NCBI RefSeq assembly: GCF_030272615.1
Contig: NC_081406.1
Span: forward strand, 473,742,900 to 473,802,899
DNA: 60,000 bases
Source of the DNA: Cryptomeria japonica
Lineage: Eukaryota > Streptophyta > Pinopsida > Cupressales > Cupressaceae
Direction of reading: 5' to 3'
Of this stretch, positions 21,567 to 32,509 are shown piece by piece. Made by a program: the position numbers and the translations under genes. The notes under the pieces were generated by a model. The model searched no databases. It was given only the letters and a program-made list of their open reading frames with translations, and was not told the origin of the DNA. Each line of letters begins with the position of its first letter. Position 1 is the stretch's first letter.

Positions 21567-22136
21567 ATGTGCTGTTTTTTGTGCAGGTGCTGTTGGCGAC
21601 AGGATGGAGGCTACATTCACCTTCCAAACAAAGAAGCAGTAGAAAGCTCTTTACGGACCGGTGGAAAATCGAAGACTGAGACTACTGCTCAAATGCCCTT
21701 TAGAGGAAGTTATAAAAGCGGTGCAGGGGACACTGGGCTTTTTCTTCTAGCAAGCCACACATCGGTGGAAATGCAATGTGGATATAGCTGCCATGATTTT
21801 GGCCTGGGCCTGGAATTGAGGATTGTCGAGGAGGATATCCGCTGGGTCATGAACTCTCTTTTTGAACAAGAACTAATAACTGGGATGGATTCTGTTCTTG
21901 AATGGGCGCACTCAGGATATGGCTTTAATTTCAGTGAGTGCTTCGAGAGTCAAATCACAGTGGAAGAGTTGGGGTTCGTGCCGTTTGTCCGCTGGCCAAA
22001 TATGGTGAACCAAAGACTCTATTTAAGTCATATAAGGGTGGAGTGGAATTCTTTAATGGAAGCGATTAGAATTTATCAAGATGCGCAGGAGAGGCAGAGG
22101 CCATGGTTTTTGAGTTTCATCCCGAGGAAACGATGA
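21567..22136 (+). CDS. Unrecognised 189-codon ORF in the LINE 3' region
   Basis: This lies between the RNase H stop and the poly(A) end and therefore inside the LINE target duplications. The protein has a Cys-rich start, a Trp/Glu-rich middle (ELRIVEEDIRWVMNSL) and a Trp-rich C-terminal part; I recognise no domain. It has no stop over 570 nt although the coding part of the element has about one nonsense codon per 420 nt. It may be a captured (3'-transduced) host fragment, a LINE accessory ORF, or chance. A possible 3' splice acceptor lies just after its ATG, which speaks for an exon fragment rather than this start. Confidence 0.35.
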   Translation: MCCFLCRCCWRQDGGYIHLPNKEAVESSLRTGGKSKTETTAQMPFRGSYKSGAGDTGLFLLASHTSVEMQCGYSCHDFGLGLELRIVEEDIRWVMNSLFEQELITGMDSVLEWAHSGYGFNFSECFESQITVEELGFVPFVRWPNMVNQRLYLSHIRVEWNSLMEAIRIYQDAQERQRPWFLSFIPRKR

Positions 22137-22244
22137 AGTTCAAGACAACGACCACCCTAGGTTTGAATGTTGAGCGGGGAAGGTTTTTTTCTACTACTAC
22201 AACTTGCATAGGAGGGATCCCACCTGCAAGTTTTTTATGTCTAT

Positions 22245-22431
22245 GAAGTGAACCGGTTTTAATCCACCTGCAAGTTTTTGTGTCTACGAAGTGAACCGGT
22301 TTATGCAGTTTCCAGTTTTTGATGAAGTGAACCGGTTTTTGCCGATTTGAACTCTTTATGAAGTGAACCGGTTTTTGCAGTTTCTGGTTTTTGATGAAGT
22401 GAACCGGTTTTTGCCGGTTTGGATGGGGACC
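22245..22431. repeat. 36-bp tandem repeat with AACCGG core in LINE 3' end
   Basis: GAAGTGAACCGGTTT recurs at 22245, 22288, 22324, 22360 and 22396. The last four are 36 bp apart and alternate between two variants (72-bp period). Each contains the palindrome AACCGGTT. Confidence 0.9.
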
Positions 22432-22584
22432 CATGTTTTTTTGTATGACCCAAGTCCTCATAGGGGTTTAAATTTCAGCCCTGTTTGCAATATTGTTGTA
22501 ATGTATAGGGATAGGCAGTTCAATTTATAGTTTACATGTTATACTCTGGGCATATGATAGGCCCCTTTTGAATTGTAATCGAAT

Positions 22585-22631
22585 ACTTTCATATATTAAT
22601 AAAGAAAAAACTATATTACCGACCAAAAAAA
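22585..22631 (+). terminator. LINE polyadenylation signal and poly(A) end
   Basis: AATAAAG lies about 30 nt before an A-run that follows TTACCGACC, a tail type seen in plant LINEs. The right target duplication begins inside or just after the A-run. Confidence 0.7.
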
Positions 22632-22650
22632 AATATATTTAATAAATTAT

Positions 22651-23363
22651 CAAAATAATTTAACATTACAAAATAGATTAGAAATTATTATAAAAGATGT
22701 CACAATTATATAATATTAATAAAAAATAGTATAAATAGAAATTATAAAATAATACTAAATTTAAATATGTTACATATTAATATTTTAATAAAATTTTAAT
22801 AAAAAAAAATTATAAAATAATAATATATTTAATATTAATGAGAACATTAAAAAAAAAAAATTTAGTATAAAAAAATAAACTTAAAAAAACCAGTGTCATC
22901 TTCAAAACTAAAAATCATTGAAGCAAAATATAAAATCTATAAAACTTAAAAGCTAAAACTAGTGGAGACTCCAATGGGTGCTCCAGTCTTAAGCAAATAA
23001 CTCCATAGCGGCACGTCTTCAACAAATAACTCCACAATGACACTCTTGTCTTCACAGAGGCACTCCATTGTTTAACAATATTCAACAGAGCTTTCAACAC
23101 TGAGCTGTGGGCGGTTTCAGGGTTTGGTGGCTTGAAATGGACACGATTTCGCCTTTCTCGCTTGCTTTCGCTTGCGTTTTCCGTGAAAACAGCGAGAATT
23201 TTTTTTGCAGGTCTGCAACAAACGTTTTGAAAAATATCTTAAGACTTGCCCTTTCTCGCCGTACGAATTTGAGGCAAATTTTTTTACGAATATTTTTTTT
23301 ATTTTGAAAAGTTCACCGAATTCTGCATCTGAAGCCGGAAATTTGGCGAATGTGGTGACTTAG
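22651..23363. other. Right arm of the hAT-like element
   Basis: A very AT-rich part (to about 22890) is followed by a sequence with CGCC/GCGA motifs and no gene. It ends in the inverted repeat GGTGACTTAG. It would join 14535-14657 if the LINE were absent. Confidence 0.6.
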
Positions 23364-23371
23364 GTCCTAGT

Positions 23372-24284
23372 TGCTACAATTGGCTTCAAACGAACACAAA
23401 CTCACAAACCAATGAAGTTGACACCACTATGACTCATTCCAAACATATTGGGACCACCTCAGAGGTTCCCTAGACTCTACATGAATAAACGACAACTTTG
23501 TTGCCCTCAAACTAACACACCGAGGCTTTGGAAACCCTGTTGGGCAATGCCAAGGGCTAAGGTGCAAATCATGGAGTTGGGTGCCAAACTTGGATAGATG
23601 CACCCCTAGAGGACACTAGCAATGCGCATGAGTCCTGGCGTGTTGTAGTCCACTAGGCGCTCTAGTGTCCTTTCTAGGTGTTGGTGTCCCTTGCAACATT
23701 GTCCTACATTGTCGTCCTTCAACCTTGTAGGTGTCCTGACCAATGAGCAAACGAAAGTTAGGGTAAAGTTTCACAAACACCATGGATGCGTTGGAGTGGA
23801 CAAAATACCTTGGGGACACTTGAGGAACACAAAAATGCCAAATAGGTATGGGGACGAATTGCTCAATTGACACCCCTAGACACTAGGCACCATAAATGCG
23901 TGAGGGACGTGGTGAGGAGAGCCCTAATTGCCTCCAAATCACCCTAAACTCCCAATAAAAGCACAAACACACTAAATCACACACAAGAACTGTGACATAC
24001 AACACTTTGACGCATTACAAGACTACCCAGAGAGTCCCAAACGGACTTGGATTGACTTGAATCCACTCGCATCAATTGAAGTCACTATAAGGAGGTATGA
24101 TAACCTTGTGAGGGGACTACAACACCCTCCAAGACTACTCAAGCGTCATTCGGTTCATTTTAAGCCCAATTGAATGTTCTTATACACTTAATCAAGATAC
24201 AACAGCTGCAAAGAAGGAAACAAGTGCATAATAAGTAATAACTCATGCCTGGTAATAACATTAACACATGCAAAGCTACACTAA
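23372..24284. repeat. Family X copy b, right part, and flanking non-coding DNA
   Basis: Bases 23372 to about 23580 match 31594-31806, with shared blocks such as CAAGGGCTAAGG. The rest is non-coding and ends at the target duplication of the solo LTR. Confidence 0.65.
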
Positions 24285-26187
24285 TGTAATGTCCCCTTTT
24301 AGGAGTGCCCTAGTTTACTATTTTTAGTCAATAAGGGAGGCTAGAGGGGGAGTACCTTTATCTCTTTAAAAAGGAAAACCTACAAGCAAGTTAGAAAATA
24401 ACCTACAAATCATATAACAACTAACCATGATGATGCATAAAGTAAACAATGACTGATAATGATAAAACATAAAGCAATTTACAATTGCAAACAACTGTCA
24501 ATGTAGAGATGAGAATCATAACTAAAGGAATCCCATCATGGCAAGCTAGGATGGGTAACCTGATGGGGTGTCTTAACAACCGTTCTCCCTCAATCAAGCC
24601 ACACTTGTTAGGGTATCTTATCAACTGTTCTCCCACAATCAAGCCACAGTTGATAGGGTGTCTTATCAACTGTTCTCCCTATTGCAAGTCGTATTGATAG
24701 GGTGACTTATCAGCCGTTCTCCCTATTGTAAATCATGTTGATAGGGTGCCTTATCAGCCATTCTCCCTATTTTAAGTCATATTGATAGGGTGCCTTATCG
24801 ACCGTTCTCCCTATTCAAGCCATGTTGACAGGGTGCCTTATCAGCTGTTCTCCCTATTTAAGCCATATTGACAGGGTGCCTTATTAGCAGTTCTCCCTAT
24901 TCAATCCTTTATAACCACAGTTGAATACAATAATCAGATATAACAAATATGCATATTACATCATATTAACCATAATAGGTTACACAGGATGAGCCGGAAA
25001 TAAGAAGATAACATGCAGGGGATAGTCATAAAGACGATCTGATTTCACTAATAGTATGCACAGAATATTAACAGAATTATGCACAGAACTTCATAGCATA
25101 ATATCGTCTTGACTTACCAGTAGCTGCAGATTCGATGTCTTTATTCTGTTCTCCGATTCAATGTTATTTTCTTATTCCCGCTATAATGGGATGGCAGATT
25201 GGATGAAAGCTTTAAAGGAATCCAACACTCTATAATTAACAAAGCTTGGTGATTACTCATGATATATCTGCAGTGAGATTTCTTTCCTTATTTGATTAGT
25301 CTTCCTATTGTCTACTGTTCGATGCCCCTTGGATGATGCTTTTCTAACTCAAAAATATCCCTCAATCTTGTTGGAGGGTTGTGACCCTTAGGCAATTCCC
25401 TTTCTCTTCAAGGAATGATATCTCTTCCATGTGCCTCTTCATTTATTTAATTGCTGTACTCTTTAAAAATCGCTGCCTTAAATCAGTTGCTAATTCTTAA
25501 TTAATTCTTATCATCATCATCATCTTAGGATTGCTATTTTATCTTAATGCTATCCCTGAACATTGCTTTGACAAGTCACTAATCTTCCAAAGTGAATCGC
25601 TACTTTATTCCAAGGTGTCGTACTTCTTCTACATTGATAGAGGGTGACATGGTCTCAAGACTGGGACATGACAGCTCCTACGCATACCACCAAGAACAAG
25701 GGTGCTACTGCCTGTAACTTAATAACAGTTCTGATCTGATCTGATTGATGGTGTTCCTACCAGATGCTTTGGATTCCTTTCTTTTATATCTCTCAATGTG
25801 AGGGAGAGGTCACACCTCTTCATCATATACGCCCTTTGGCAAGAGATACACCCTTTCACCATTAGCACCCTTTGGAAGAGTGCAACTTTGCCCTTTGAAA
25901 GGGACACAACCTTTCACAATCAGATCTTCATTTGTTATTTAAATCAGATCTGCACTTCTGATTCCCAAATTATCCCCCACTTCAAATGAGTTCTCTTCTC
26001 CCTTTTATACCTCATATTTAAGGGAGTCACAACTTTTCATTCCATGTCTTTTGACCATTCATTAATTTTAATCATATTTAATTATATTATTTTACATTTT
26101 AATTTAATTTTAATTTATATTCTTTTGTATTTTAATTTTATTATCATTATTTATTTTTAAATCATATTTCAAAGTGGGGACATTACA
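24285..26187. mobile_element. Solo LTR, 1903 bp
   Basis: It begins TGTAATGTCCCC and ends GGGGACATTACA, a perfect 12-bp terminal inverted repeat with the TG...CA ends of LTRs. The flanks carry a perfect 5-bp duplication, ACTAA (24280-24284 and 26188-26192). There is no internal coding region, primer-binding site or second LTR, so LTR-LTR recombination is the simplest origin. An internal 43-45-bp tandem array is listed separately. Confidence 0.85.
24566..24905. repeat. 43-45-bp tandem repeat inside the solo LTR
   Basis: Eight units share GGGTGCCTTATCA and GTTCTCCCTATT cores. The first units carry CAATCAAGCCAC, and later ones shorten. Frames over it are repeats, not genes. Confidence 0.9.
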
Positions 26188-26192
26188 ACTAA

Positions 26193-28325
26193 ACCATCCC
26201 ATATTCATGTGATTACATCATCCTCCATGAGGAGTGTCCGATACACATGTACATCATCATATAACTTGGATTCAAACGTCCATATAAATACATTTACATC
26301 AATTGAGAAGATACATAAAGGAATAAGAAGGGAGGAGAGTAGGACGAACTCGATGCCATCTGCAAGCCATGATCTTTGGTCCCTAATGGTGGTGAGTGAT
26401 GCCACATGCCCATGTGGAAATTGAAGGTCCATGCCACCGTGTTCATGGAGATAGACACATGGCCCATATACTCAAGCAAAGCATGCAAACAAGGATATAG
26501 GCTTACAAACATGCCATATAAAAATGTATACATCAACATTTTCAAGAGCAACAATCCCAATTGGGAGAAATAATGTACACCTCAATTGCAACCCAATAAG
26601 CAAGAGAATGATATAAACACCAATACAAGTAAGCAACACATGAAGCGTCAAAGTAAGAATACCTCTCAACATCCAAGTACAATGTAATATATATAACATC
26701 ATGGGCCAATTCACATGGCAATCACATGACCAACAATGAAACAACACCAACAAAGAAGGCACAACATCTTTCAAGTGCTACTCAAGTCTACAGGGCTAGA
26801 TGTTGGAGAGCAAGAGTAGGGAGTGTCATTGAGTAGCTTAAAGAATGGCTCACTTTGAACATAGAGGTCCTCTCATAGCAACAATAAGACTCGATCATGC
26901 CAAATCAATGCCCCATGAACGACTAGGCCTTCCCAACTCATCCTTAGCCTATATGAGCTCTCAAGGCACGAGAGGGGCAACCACATTATCTTGGTTCATT
27001 TTTAACAAACATCCCAATGGGTTATCCTGGCAGCCCCTTTGTGCTTTGGCCACCATTGGACACCACTCCCATCATTTTCCCTAATACCTATCGTAGGCTC
27101 AACGAAACAGAAACAATTTCAAAATCCAATGATATCAGCTTTCCTATTTATAATTTTCACCAAAAGAGCCAACTTTAAAACAATGTGAAAATTCACATAA
27201 AATACCACTATTCACTTAGTATGCACATTTGCTCAATCAATCATGACAACATGAAAATGGACCCAAATTTGAAATCTTATATACATTTTCTATAATTCCC
27301 TATAATAATTTCACATCAAAATTATAAAATTCCACTTCAAAAACATATCACAAAAATTCCCAAAAACCAATGAATAATAAAACTAAGAATACCCTTTTGA
27401 TTCTATCTACCAAACACCATTTTCTTGCAATCAATTTAACAAAAAGTCCATCCAATAATTTTTTTGACATACTTTCAATGATTTTTTGAGTATTGTGGTG
27501 CCTTTCAGTCTTGTGGAATGATCCAAAAACTAAGAATACCTAGGAGATGCACAAACTTCAGTTGCACGAATGGCCCCTAACGCATGTATGGAGGTTAGAA
27601 TTTGTTAAATGTCAAAGGGGAGACGATTTCCCACAAGTCACACCTAGAAACAAGTTAACACAACATATACATGAGAGAAAGCCACAAAACATGCACTTAC
27701 AATGAAGGTAAGAGAACATACACAACATGCATAAGTTGAAGGAAGGCAAGAATGATAATTTCAATTCATTCTCAGGCCAATGGCCAAACTTACGGTGGTA
27801 GAAATGCAAGAAAATATACAAATCTTCAAGAGAAGTGAAATAGAAAATAGTAGCTCAAGCCAACAAGGAGAGAATCATTTACAATAAGGCTTAACAACCT
27901 ATATATATTAAACTGGTCATAGAGGAGAGACCAATGGCTAAGGAGAGGAAGCCTCGACCTTGACGTGCACGAAGGAATGCCAGTCAGGGAAGTCAAGGAG
28001 GTGCACAAATCTGACATGGTGTGCATGCATGCAACCTGGCCATACCCTGACAAGGCAATCCCAAGAAGAAAAGTACTTCTAGAAGGTGGACTGCCTAACA
28101 TTCTAAAGTCAGAGCATTCAGGCCTGTCATGAAGGCCATAAAGTAACCATAAATAAGCATGGCTCTGTACTCCACTTGATGGCAATCCTGCAAAAAACAT
28201 TAAATGGGCCCCTGTAGCTCCATGAATGAAAGTAGACAAGTTGTAAGGGTTGGGGGAGCATTAAGATTCTTGATTGTTGATCACATTATTTGGAAGTGTC
28301 GGAAGTTATCAGAAGTTGGACGTCT
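26193..28325 (-). other. Non-coding interior of a decayed retroelement, first part
   Basis: AC- and CAT-rich DNA with many short antisense frames of low information. I see no retroviral motif on either strand. Given the primer-binding-site-like motif at 30947 it is probably the interior of a minus-strand, coding-poor LTR element (LARD-like). Confidence 0.4.
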
Positions 28326-28338
28326 GGTCCTTCCGCAA

Positions 28339-28945
28339 GGGGAGAGGAGTCGAGAACTTGGGGGTTCCGCGATTCCGGGGTCATGAAGGAAAAGGCTTGG
28401 AACTTTGGGTTTCCTGGATTTTGGGGTCATGAAGGAAAAGGCTTGGAACTTGGCGGCTCCAGGATTTCGGGGTCATGAAGGAAAAGGCTTGGAACCTAGG
28501 GGTTTTGAGATTCCGGGGTCATGAAGGAAAAGGCTTGGAACCTGGGGGTTTCGGGATTCCAGGGTCATGGAGGAAAAGGCTTGGAACCCGGGGGTTCCGA
28601 GATTCCGGTTAATGAAGGAAAGGCTTGGAATGTAGGGGTTCCAGGATTCGGGGGTCATGGAGGAAAAGGCTTGTAACTTGGGGGTTTTGGGAATCTAGGG
28701 TCACGAAGGAAAAGGCTTGGAACTTGGGGTTTTTGGGATTCTAGGGTCATGAAGGAAAAGGCTTGGAACTTGGGGTTCTGGAATTTTGGGGTCATGAAGA
28801 AAAGGCTTGGAACTTGGGGATTATGGGATTCCGAGTTCATGAAGGAAAAGGCTTGGAACTTGGGAGTTCTGGGATTCCGGGGTCATGAAGGAAAAGGCCT
28901 AGAATCAGGGGGTTCTGGGATTCTGGGGTCAGGACGAAAAAGGGT
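28339..28945. repeat. Minisatellite, about 46-bp unit, 12 copies plus partials
   Basis: Units begin GGGTCATGAAGGAAAAGGC, then TTGGAACTTGGGGGTT and a GGGATTCC-type end. Copies differ by substitutions and 1-3-bp indels. Open frames of 60-80 codons on both strands reflect the repeat. Confidence 0.95.
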
Positions 28946-30946
28946 TGGGAACTTGCCTCCCGACAAGACAACACTTAACACTTCATGATTCCATTGGCTT
29001 TGTCCCTGATCAACGAGGGCAACGCTAGTCTATGGAACGTATCTCTGATCAGTTCTCACTGATGGACCAAGGATGTCATAAAATGACAATAGTAATATCA
29101 GGGGTTCGTAATGAACATGATAGAGAACACTTAACACGAAATAGGACCAACAATGTCAAACATTTAGAATAGCCATCCTTAAATTTAAAAAGGAAAACTC
29201 AAGTGGGAGAATAATCAAATTCAATACTAAATCATAAAAATGCCAACAACTCTAACAATAAGTCAAATGTGACAAGAGTCACAAAATAGATAGATAGAGG
29301 AGTTTGGTGACTAATCCAACATAAGAAAATTCAAAATATACAATGCTAGTCTTCACAACACAGAGGGAACATCTTATCAATAACCCAAATAAATCGTCAA
29401 ACATGAAACACCATCACATAACAGAGTGAGTAAGGGTAGCCATAATTGAAGGAGTAACCATTGCACGACACCCAATGATTCAACATCCCAGGTATGTGAG
29501 AGAATGTGCCCAAGCACGTCAAGCAAATGAGTCTTCTTCAACTCCAATACTATGAAACACTTAAACACTAGAACATGCAACTATGCTTTTTGCTCAACTT
29601 GTAGACATTCACAATTTTAATGAATGCAACCACTTCACTATGCAACGAGATGAATACAAGGGTTTTTGACACATCCACAAGGGTACACTTAATGCATGGA
29701 ATAGGCTCACTTAGAGCACCACATTCATCAGGAATGTTACTATCACAAGGTTATGATATACAAGATCACCTTTATCACAGTTCACAAAAAAGGCCCAAGT
29801 AGGATACATTATGATTTCATTACGAGGGCACTTTTCATGTTAACTTATATAGGAGATGAGTAACATTCAGCCATACCGGAACTGCCCACACAAGGGACAT
29901 GCACATATTCACATCACGAATCACTATTATCGGTTATGATACAACCATATCTAGATATTTAACAAGCTCAACACAATGGAGGCACTAGGCCATATTAACA
30001 CAATGCCATTGCAATGTAAAATACTCTTTAGAACACCCATTATGTAGGTTAGGGTCAACAAGAAACCATGACCACAATGCAAGATACACATGATGCAGAT
30101 GGATCAAATACACTTCTTCACAATGCCACAAGACAATAAATCATGAAGGTTCTCACATGCATAGAATTAGCAATGCAAATTTGGGGACATAAGTTGTTGA
30201 CCTAAATGATCTATTATGATAATTCACACATATTTCACTTATGAACACTTCATTTCACATATGCAACAATTCATTTTGACAAAGACCAATGCACAATGCA
30301 TTCAATGCAAGTACAACAATATTGACATTTTTTGAACGTGAATCAATTAAATCTCTTTCACATTTAGATGCAATACCCATACAATGCAGCACATAATGCT
30401 TGATAAGGAGCCAATCAATAGAAATATAATTCAAGTAAGACAAAATGGCCAGTGGTGCCATCCCAAAAGTGACACGAGCACACAGGGCCACTATCGTGTA
30501 AGCTAAGATAGAATCGATAATCAAGGAGACCATCACACTAGAGGGCATTCCTTGGCACAAATGAGGGTCTAACCAACCCTTATTGACATACACATTAAAC
30601 ATATCTTGCTATTTCAAACAAGGCGACACCAACAATTGTTGCCTAGAAGCATCCACACTCTCCAAACCACACAAAGGCTCAACAAGAGAAACCGCTTGAA
30701 GGCCCATCAAGAGGTCACTCATAAGGAGAAACACACCAACTATAGATCACTAGCCATCTCTAAGGGCTCTCAAATAGTGTATCTATCCTTCCCTACCATG
30801 TGCAGAAAGGTCTAGGAGGTACTCTTCCTTCACAACATTTTGGTTGGGTTGGTTCACATTCAACTCACCAAAATGCCACACAAGGCATCCAATCTACAAG
30901 TTGAACAACCAACGCTATAACTAGAGATACCAATGTTACAACTTGG
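28946..30946 (-). other. Non-coding interior of a decayed retroelement, second part
   Basis: No gene recognised. The longest frame (30255-30602, minus, 115 codons) is Leu/Ile/Val-rich and matches no element domain I know. Short ACATG/CACAA-rich strings dominate. Confidence 0.4.
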
Positions 30947-31806
30947 GCTTTGATACTAGATGTAATGCCTTGCCTAGAAAACCTTGAAGAAACAAACCAA
31001 GAAAACTTGGAATAATGATTTTTTTCATGAAACATTCCAGATAAACTTAACAACTTTAATGCCAAAGATACAACACAACATGTCACACTTGCTTGACAAT
31101 GTGCACCAAAGTGTCACAAGGGAAACTACGACAGACAAGAACACTAGAACAAGACACCATCATCGCACAAGCAAGGTGGACAACAATGGAAGACTAACAA
31201 CAAAACCACTCACCACAAAGAATGGTAGAAGGGAGAGAGAGGAAGGATGACTCCTCGATGGTGATTGATACAAACCATGATGCATCCTCTCACCAAATGA
31301 CATGAGGATGGGATGTGGGAATCATCAACCTCCAATCCACACCACACTAGGCCAATCTACTCAATCCCAACACTAACGACACTTGCAAGAGTCCACTAGC
31401 TCAATTGCGACCAATTGGCATCCTGTCACAACTTGAGAAAGCACTAACAAAAGACTAAAGTTTCTAAATGCCAACCAATTCATAAGGGAAGGCTCAAGAC
31501 AACAAGGTCAACCGAGGGTTTCAACCCTTACAAGACATCGCAAGAAGCTACAAGATTTCAGTTGACAAACTAGGCTTCTCCTTTGTCCTGGTTGCCATGA
31601 TTGGCTTCGGGCGATCATGAACTCACATACCAATGGAGTTGAGCACCATAGGGACTCATTCCAAGCCTACTAGGACCACCTCAGACGTTCCCTTGACTCT
31701 CCATGACTAAACGGCAACTTCGATGCTCTCAAACTAAAACACTGAGGCTCAGGAAACCTTGTTGGGCAAGTGCCAAGGGCTAAGGTGTAGACCACGGAGC
31801 TGTGCA
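30947..31806 (-). repeat. Family X LTR, copy c, with adjacent primer-binding-site-like motif
   Basis: On the minus strand GGCATTACA (ending at 30961) is followed by TCTAGTATCAAAGCC, close to the initiator-tRNA primer-binding site. So the LTR lies to the right and the element runs leftwards. The LTR contains the blocks shared with 9108-9475 and with 14440-14534/23372-23580. The match to copy b ends near 31806, where another sequence starts, so the outer edge is lost. Confidence 0.6.
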
Positions 31807-31829
31807 CCAAATCATCTTTGATTTGGAAG

Positions 31830-32509
31830 TATTTATCAAGAAAATTAGATTGAGCATCAAGAGAATTGCATTCCTGCATGAGACTGTATATGATGAGCAT
31901 GTGGTTAGAAATTGTTTGACAATCAAGGACGTGGCTATTTAAAGAGCTAAGTGGGTTGATATAACGAGAGGAGAAGAATAGAGAAGAAGACAACATGTCA
32001 ATTATCTTGATAGCTTCGTAGAGATAAAAGATCCTATTACTAGGATACAAAAGCTGTTGGACAATGTTGAAGCATTAACTGGAAAGCCCCCTATAGTAGA
32101 GGAAAGGCATACTTATCAATTAGAGAGGAATCCTCCTATTGTTGCCCCAGCTCATGTCTCCACTTCAAGGGGAGAGGAGCCTATGATGAGTGAGTTTGTT
32201 CAACATAAGAAATATCAAATTCTTGTTGCACATCAAGAACAATTTCTAAAGAAAGAATGTTTGAGCAACCACCCTTGGTTGAATATTCGATTGGTGTTGA
32301 GGAAGGAGTTGGTACAAAGGATGCTGTAGAGAATTAATTGGGGAAGAACAAGAGGTTAATCAACCTGTATCTTCACCCCCAAGAGTGATGATTGCTGGTA
32401 TGCCTAGGAAAAGAATGAAAATAAAGCTCAGGTATATTAGTGATGATACCAGCGATATCAGAACTTTGGTGAAAGATGCTGATTGGGAAATGGCACTAAT
32501 CTGACTTAT
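31830..32509 (+). pseudogene. Decayed retroelement ORF fragment, unrecognised
   Basis: A broken open frame is visible, with its best stretch at 32057-32329 (90 codons) and a continuation in another frame to about 32503. A peptide QEQFLKKEC resembles EDQFLKKEC near the end of ORF1 copy A, which is suggestive but too short to prove kinship. Several stops and one frame change interrupt it. Confidence 0.35.

Larger units (their letters stand above)
14677..22631 (+). mobile_element. Full-length L1-type LINE with RNase H, about 7.95 kb
   Basis: A complete non-LTR retrotransposon is bounded by the matching 17-19-bp duplications and ends in a short poly(A) tract. It carries ORF1 (14698-16604), with a DUF4283-like region and a CCHC knuckle, and ORF2 (16601-20809), with endonuclease, reverse transcriptase, Cys/His domain and RNase H in order. 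An exceptionally long 3' region follows (20810-22631). An L1 clade with archaeal-like RNase H is established for plants. All domains are present but the element has 14 nonsense codons, so it is inactive. Confidence 0.92.
14535..23363. mobile_element. Non-autonomous hAT-like DNA element carrying a nested LINE
   Basis: The interval is flanked by the 8-bp duplication GTCCTAGT (14527-14534 and 23364-23371). Its ends form a 17-bp terminal inverted repeat with three mismatches: CGAAGTCACCAGGTTCG on the left against CTAAGTCACCACATTCG read from the right end. The paralogous family X copy at 31582-31605 reads straight through this point and acts as an empty site. An 8-bp duplication is typical of hAT elements. 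Without the LINE the element would be about 0.85 kb with no transposase. Confidence 0.7.

Noticed and set aside
30255-30602. 115-codon minus-strand ORF
   Set aside because: Hydrophobic, repetitive composition in a decayed interior and no motif of any retroelement protein; kept only as part of a non-coding region.
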